From assembly GCA_039602395.1 (NCBI GenBank), contig JBCNJP010000023.1, positions 88,004,451 through 88,068,450 of the forward strand: a DNA stretch of 64,000 nucleotides. Direction: 5' to 3'. The notes under the pieces were generated by a model. That model was not told where the DNA came from, did not search any database, and saw nothing but the letters and a program-made list of their open reading frames with translations. The position numbers and the translations under genes were made by a program. Below are positions 60,207 to 64,000 of this stretch, in pieces (within the stretch, counting starts at the first letter, position 1; the number at the start of each line of letters is the position of its first letter). Source of the DNA: Deinandra increscens subsp. villosa. Lineage: Eukaryota > Streptophyta > Magnoliopsida > Asterales > Asteraceae.

Positions 60207-61206
60207 TTAACCAAATCTCGTCATGAGTATCTTGTAGTTTCAGATACTTGTTTAGGATTTTGCTGGCGCACAACAGTTTTGGGTCAAGTTTTGTTGGTGC
60301 AGCAGTTTTGGGTCGGGTATGTTAACCGAGTTCATGAATGATGGACGTTTGTGCATTAGTTATTGTTACGGGCAGGAGCTCTTTCTGTAGTCCTTGTAAT
60401 CACATTATCTATTCATTAATGCACCAAGTGTTTATTTTGTTGAAGCATGATTCTGAGTTCTGAGCTGGTTACTACTCATTGATGAGATTGATGGGTCAAA
60501 CATCATTGGACCCAACCATCTCACATTTCGATTTCTTTAACATATTTGCAAACCAAACATGATTATTTTATCAACTAAACACATCAAAGATTCCAATTCC
60601 TTTGATACATTCTAATATCTTAAAAACAATATAAAGTTTAGCCTAATTACTGGTATTCGTGCAATATAAGCCGAAACCTAATTACTGGTTTTCAAGAACC
60701 GATGAACTCAATCAAACCACCCAAACCAAAGAAAGTCTACCGGTTTGAGATCCAAATGGTTTGGTTCACGTTTCGGTTTTCATGGCTTTTACAGTTTTTA
60801 TGTTTGAAACTTAAATCAAACCTTGAATCTGGCTATGTAAACTAAGATTTCTTTGTATATATGTTAGTCTTTGAATCAATTTTACAGTTAAATTTTTTTT
60901 TTAATACAAACTAATGGTTTTGAAACAAGAAACTCAAAAATCATTCAAACCACCAAAGAACCATTAAACAGTCCGTTCGGCTCGACCTGCCTGTCTGGTT
61001 TGACTGTTGTTTGCTAAATAATTATTCGGGAAAAATGTCAAATACAGTTACAATTTAAGCAGTTGATATAATTATTCAGGACAAATGTCAAATACAATAA
61101 TTTACAATCTAAATAAATATATCTGCAATGTTTTGCAGAACAGTTGAAATGAAGTTACTGGCAACGAAATCTGGAAGAAACCGAACAAAATTTTGAGCGT
61201 AACATA
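60207..61206. other. Convergent intergenic region MSH1 / GATB
   Basis: It holds the 3' UTRs of two tail-to-tail genes. AACCGG/GGTTT-rich sequence at 60640-61010 resembles the MITE interior near 38000. No gene is visible. Confidence 0.6.
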
Positions 61207-63674
61207 TCAACTTTTAGCGTTTAATTTTTCTATCAGAATCTTGTTCACAAGCCCAGGATTTGCTTTGCCCTTCGATTCTTTCATCACCTGATAAGTTGTT
61301 TCTTGATGCTTAATTTTTAAGTTAGAAAAAATAAAAATTAATCACAAATTCATGAAAAGTTGGATAAAAAAGACCATACCTGTCCTGCAAAAAAACCCTG
61401 TAGCTTGGTTTTACCCCCACGGTATTGTTCCAACTGCTTTGGATTGTTAGCAATTACTTTATCAATTATTTTCTCAATCTCAACTGGATCTACTATCTGT
61501 TATAGAAAACACACGATCATGACACTGAGATCAACAATAAAAGATAAATGGCAAACTTTGACCCGTTTACGTATGAATGATTCACTTTGGGTTGAGTTTT
61601 TATCTAAACGGGTCAAACACGTAGAAGTGTAGAACATGTCAAAAACATGTTTGAATGTTATCTAATTCTATTTTCAACGCATACAACCTACTAGATTGTT
61701 TTATTCAAAAGTTCAGATAACTATTGTTTTAATCTTGTTTTTCTAATCATAAGTAACACAATTATTTATTTTTTAAAGTAAAAATTTGAACAAAAAGTGT
61801 TAGTGAGTAAATCCAACCTAACCCGGACCATTTGACCCAACAAAAAAAAACTTACCTGTACAAGATCTTTCTCTTCAATCAGTCCCTTAACGGTTCCACC
61901 TTTTTTCATTAATTCAATAAGTATCTGCACAATTTTACATAAAAATCTTAAACCGACCTTAAAACTCAAATTTATATAACAGTTTAGTAACAATTTTACA
62001 CAAAAATCTTAATCCAACCTTAAAAATTCAAACTTTTATAAAAGTTTAGTAACAATTAATGATAACAGAAAGTAGAGACACACCTCTTTTCCTATCTTTC
62101 CACTAATGGTTCCACTTTTTATGGAAGTTATCAACTCACTTAATTCCTGAGGGCTAAGTTTGATTTCATTGATAGAGAGCTTTTCGTTCTTCATGTAAGC
62201 AGCAATATCTCCCATGATCCAATTAGCTGCCAGTTTAATATCAGGAACTTTGGCAATTGTGGCATCAAAAAATTCTGCAACCTGAGACAGATCCATGATT
62301 TCCAACAGTGCATGCGTTAATATAACAATTTTAATTTTAATTTTTTTACAATAGAAAATACTACAATTATATTTTCAAGATATGCATGTGCAAGTGTGCA
62401 TACCCAGGGTTGCATTCTTTAAGAAACTATTTTTCTTGAATACTTGACATGCATATAATGTAGAGGTGGCAATTTCAACTCGTTTTATTAAGAATTGCTT
62501 GGTTTGAGTTTTTTTTTTCTTTTTTCTTTTTTTTCCTTTCCCCATGAAACGGGGCAAATGGGTCAAATACTCAAATGATTAAGTTAAGCTAAAGGAGGAA
62601 CGGGTCAAGCGGGTAAAAGTTGCCAAATGCCTATGTTTCATGCAAACAACCTCCTAAAACGCTTTATTCTAATATTTAGGTAATTAACTTACTATAGTGT
62701 AATAATAATACTTTGAGATCATAAACGCATTAGTATTATAAAAAGTTTAAAAAATGGACGGTGTTTGTGGGTCAGTCAAACCTGACCCAGCCCAATTACT
62801 AAAAATGACCCGTTTAACTCAAATCATGTTATGACCCATTACCCACCCGAGCCCCTATCTTGCCAAATCTAGTATATTATGGGTTGAGTGTGACATACAT
62901 TTACATCATTTGCAAGAAAAAGAATATCCTGCATTGTTAGACCCATCTCCTCATATCTTCGACGCTTCATTTCTGGAAGTTCAGGTAAGGATTCACGAAT
63001 ACCATTCACATACTCTTCTGTGAGTACAACTTCCGGAAGGTCAGGTTCAGGAAAATATCTATAATCTGCAAGTCCTTCCTTTTTCCTCATTGTAAATGTT
63101 TTCTAACAAAAAAAAAAAAAAGATAAGCAAAAATGCGCCAACATTCCACCCAAGTGACCAAGAAAACGTACTAAGGCTGTGTTTGGATTGCCATTTTATA
63201 ATTTTTGTTTATTGAATTTGCTCTGAGTGTAGTAAATTATGATAATTTGAAAAAGTGAACAGAAGAATGACCAAACGATCCATGAAATAGAAATACAGTC
63301 TCAAATTAGGTTAAAACGGGGAAACTATAACTTTAATTCTTATCAGATAATCAGTTTGATATAGCTCGGTATGAAACCCATTATTTGACGTGTATATAAT
63401 TAGATATTTGATGTGTATATAATCAGTTTGATGAAAATTTGTTTTTTTTTTCAAACATAATAAACAAATAGATTTGTTCCAAAACACAAATCCAAACACC
63501 ACCTATAATAGCATAATTGAGGTGCCATGTAACCTGAGACCCTTCTTCCCAGAGACGTGTTTCTTGTACAATTTCATCAGCTTGCCCTTGGTTATAGAGC
63601 TCCGCTTGTCTTGCAATCTCAAAATCTATAGCTCTACTCATTGCCGAAAATGAATTCAGATTCTTTATTTCAAC
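61207..63674 (-). CDS. GATB: Glutamyl-tRNA(Gln) amidotransferase subunit B, 3' part
   Basis: GatB belongs to the GatCAB complex that converts Glu-tRNA(Gln) to Gln-tRNA(Gln) in plastids and mitochondria. It binds the tRNA and activates the glutamyl group. Six minus-strand exons, all phase 0: 63674-63534, 63102-62899, 62281-62084, 61924-61856, 61496-61380, 61287-61207 (stop TGA). They encode about 269 residues: VEIKNLNSFSAMSRAIDFEI, VQETRLWEEGSQ, MRKKEGLADYRYFPEPDLP (end of the catalytic cradle), then the helical and YqeY-like tail domain ending KANPGLVNKIL. The 5' exons, including the amidotransferase N-terminal half, lie beyond position 64000. None is seen between 63675 and 64000. No breaks are visible. 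Confidence 0.93.
62461..62872. mobile_element. Possible hAT-like MITE in a GATB intron
   Basis: It starts TAGAGGTGGCAA and ends TTGCCAAATCTA (inverted, with mismatches). The inside has GGGTCAAA and TGACCC words in opposite orientation. It lies between the exons ending at 62281 and 62899. It resembles the start of the MSH1 intron 20 element. Confidence 0.45.
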
Positions 63675-64000
63675 CTATCGATGGTCAACCACTTACAAAA
63701 ATTAGCTGCATACAGTAAACGGTTACTTTATAGTTCTTTAATAACAACATAAAGATTTTATATTTTCTTTTAATTTGGTGAGAACATACAAGTCCTACAA
63801 GATATCTTTATCGCCCAGTCTTTTTCCTTGATGATTTTCATTTTAGATTAATACAAGAAGCAAAAGTGTTCCACATTGCTTTATTTGACATATTAAAGAA
63901 GCAAAGGTAGAGGTGAAAAGATGGACTGGTAAAGCGAATTGAGTACCGGGTCAAAATGTAATCTTTTAGAATATTTTGAAATGTGCCGAGGCAGGTTGTG
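63675..64000. other. GATB intron reaching the window edge
   Basis: AT-rich, with no exon of the conserved GatB core recognised, so the next coding exon is to the right. Confidence 0.6.

Overview
This is a 64-kb piece of a land-plant nuclear genome. The genes have many introns (22 exons in one), AT-rich GT-AG introns and plant-only families: Aux/IAA, plant MSH1 with a GIY-YIG tail, and organelle-targeted LeuC and GatB homologues. LTR retrotransposons, LINEs, MULEs and MITEs fill the rest. It is a eudicot. A composite (Asteraceae) or another asterid seems plausible from the style of the repeats, but that placement is inference.

Left half (1-32.4 kb): almost entirely mobile DNA. Positions 1-3.5 kb hold the 3' part of a gag-only retroelement. 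Positions 5488-11571 hold a complete copia-type LTR element of the same family, which has gag, PBS, PPT and both LTRs but no pol. It is followed by a decayed Ty3/gypsy integrase-chromodomain fragment with its 3' LTR (12.6-14.2 kb), a broken PHD-finger (PTM-like) gene fragment (15.2-15.65 kb, minus), a 5'-truncated LINE (16.0-17.6 kb, minus), a 1.2-kb giant inverted repeat (17.8-19.0 kb), a 442-bp TIR element (20.2-20.7 kb), a 1.5-kb MULE with a perfect 9-bp target duplication (20.84-22.37 kb), a LINE with a nearly complete reverse transcriptase ORF (23.0-26.0 kb), a 3.2-kb non-autonomous LTR element with short 137-bp LTRs and a perfect 5-bp target duplication (26.4-29.7 kb), and a 0.7-kb inverted-repeat element (31.4-32.1 kb).

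Right half (32.5-64 kb): four cellular genes separated by repeats. An Aux/IAA repressor of the IAA12/IAA13 type lies at 32795-36201 (+, 5 exons, 236 aa). A 3-isopropylmalate dehydratase large-subunit gene at 37050-39040 (-) has lost its central exons but keeps one open frame of 222 aa. A complete MSH1 gene runs from 48837 to 60206 (+, 22 exons, 1127 aa). The 3' part of GATB lies at 61207-63674 (-), and its 5' part is outside the window. MSH1 and GATB converge tail-to-tail about 1 kb apart. Between 42.3 and 48.4 kb there are several tRNA-like A/B-box (SINE-like) sequences and a second MULE-family MITE with a perfect 9-bp target duplication.

The genes do not form one pathway. MSH1 (organelle genome stability), GATB (organelle Gln-tRNA synthesis) and LeuC (plastid leucine synthesis) all act in organelles, and the Aux/IAA protein acts in nuclear auxin signalling. 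I saw no evidence of a wholly new system. The observations most worth following are the in-frame exon-deleted LeuC gene, the pol-less gag family with a conserved 3' noncoding block, the MULE family with two well-marked copies, and pol III-like boxes inside a putative LTR.
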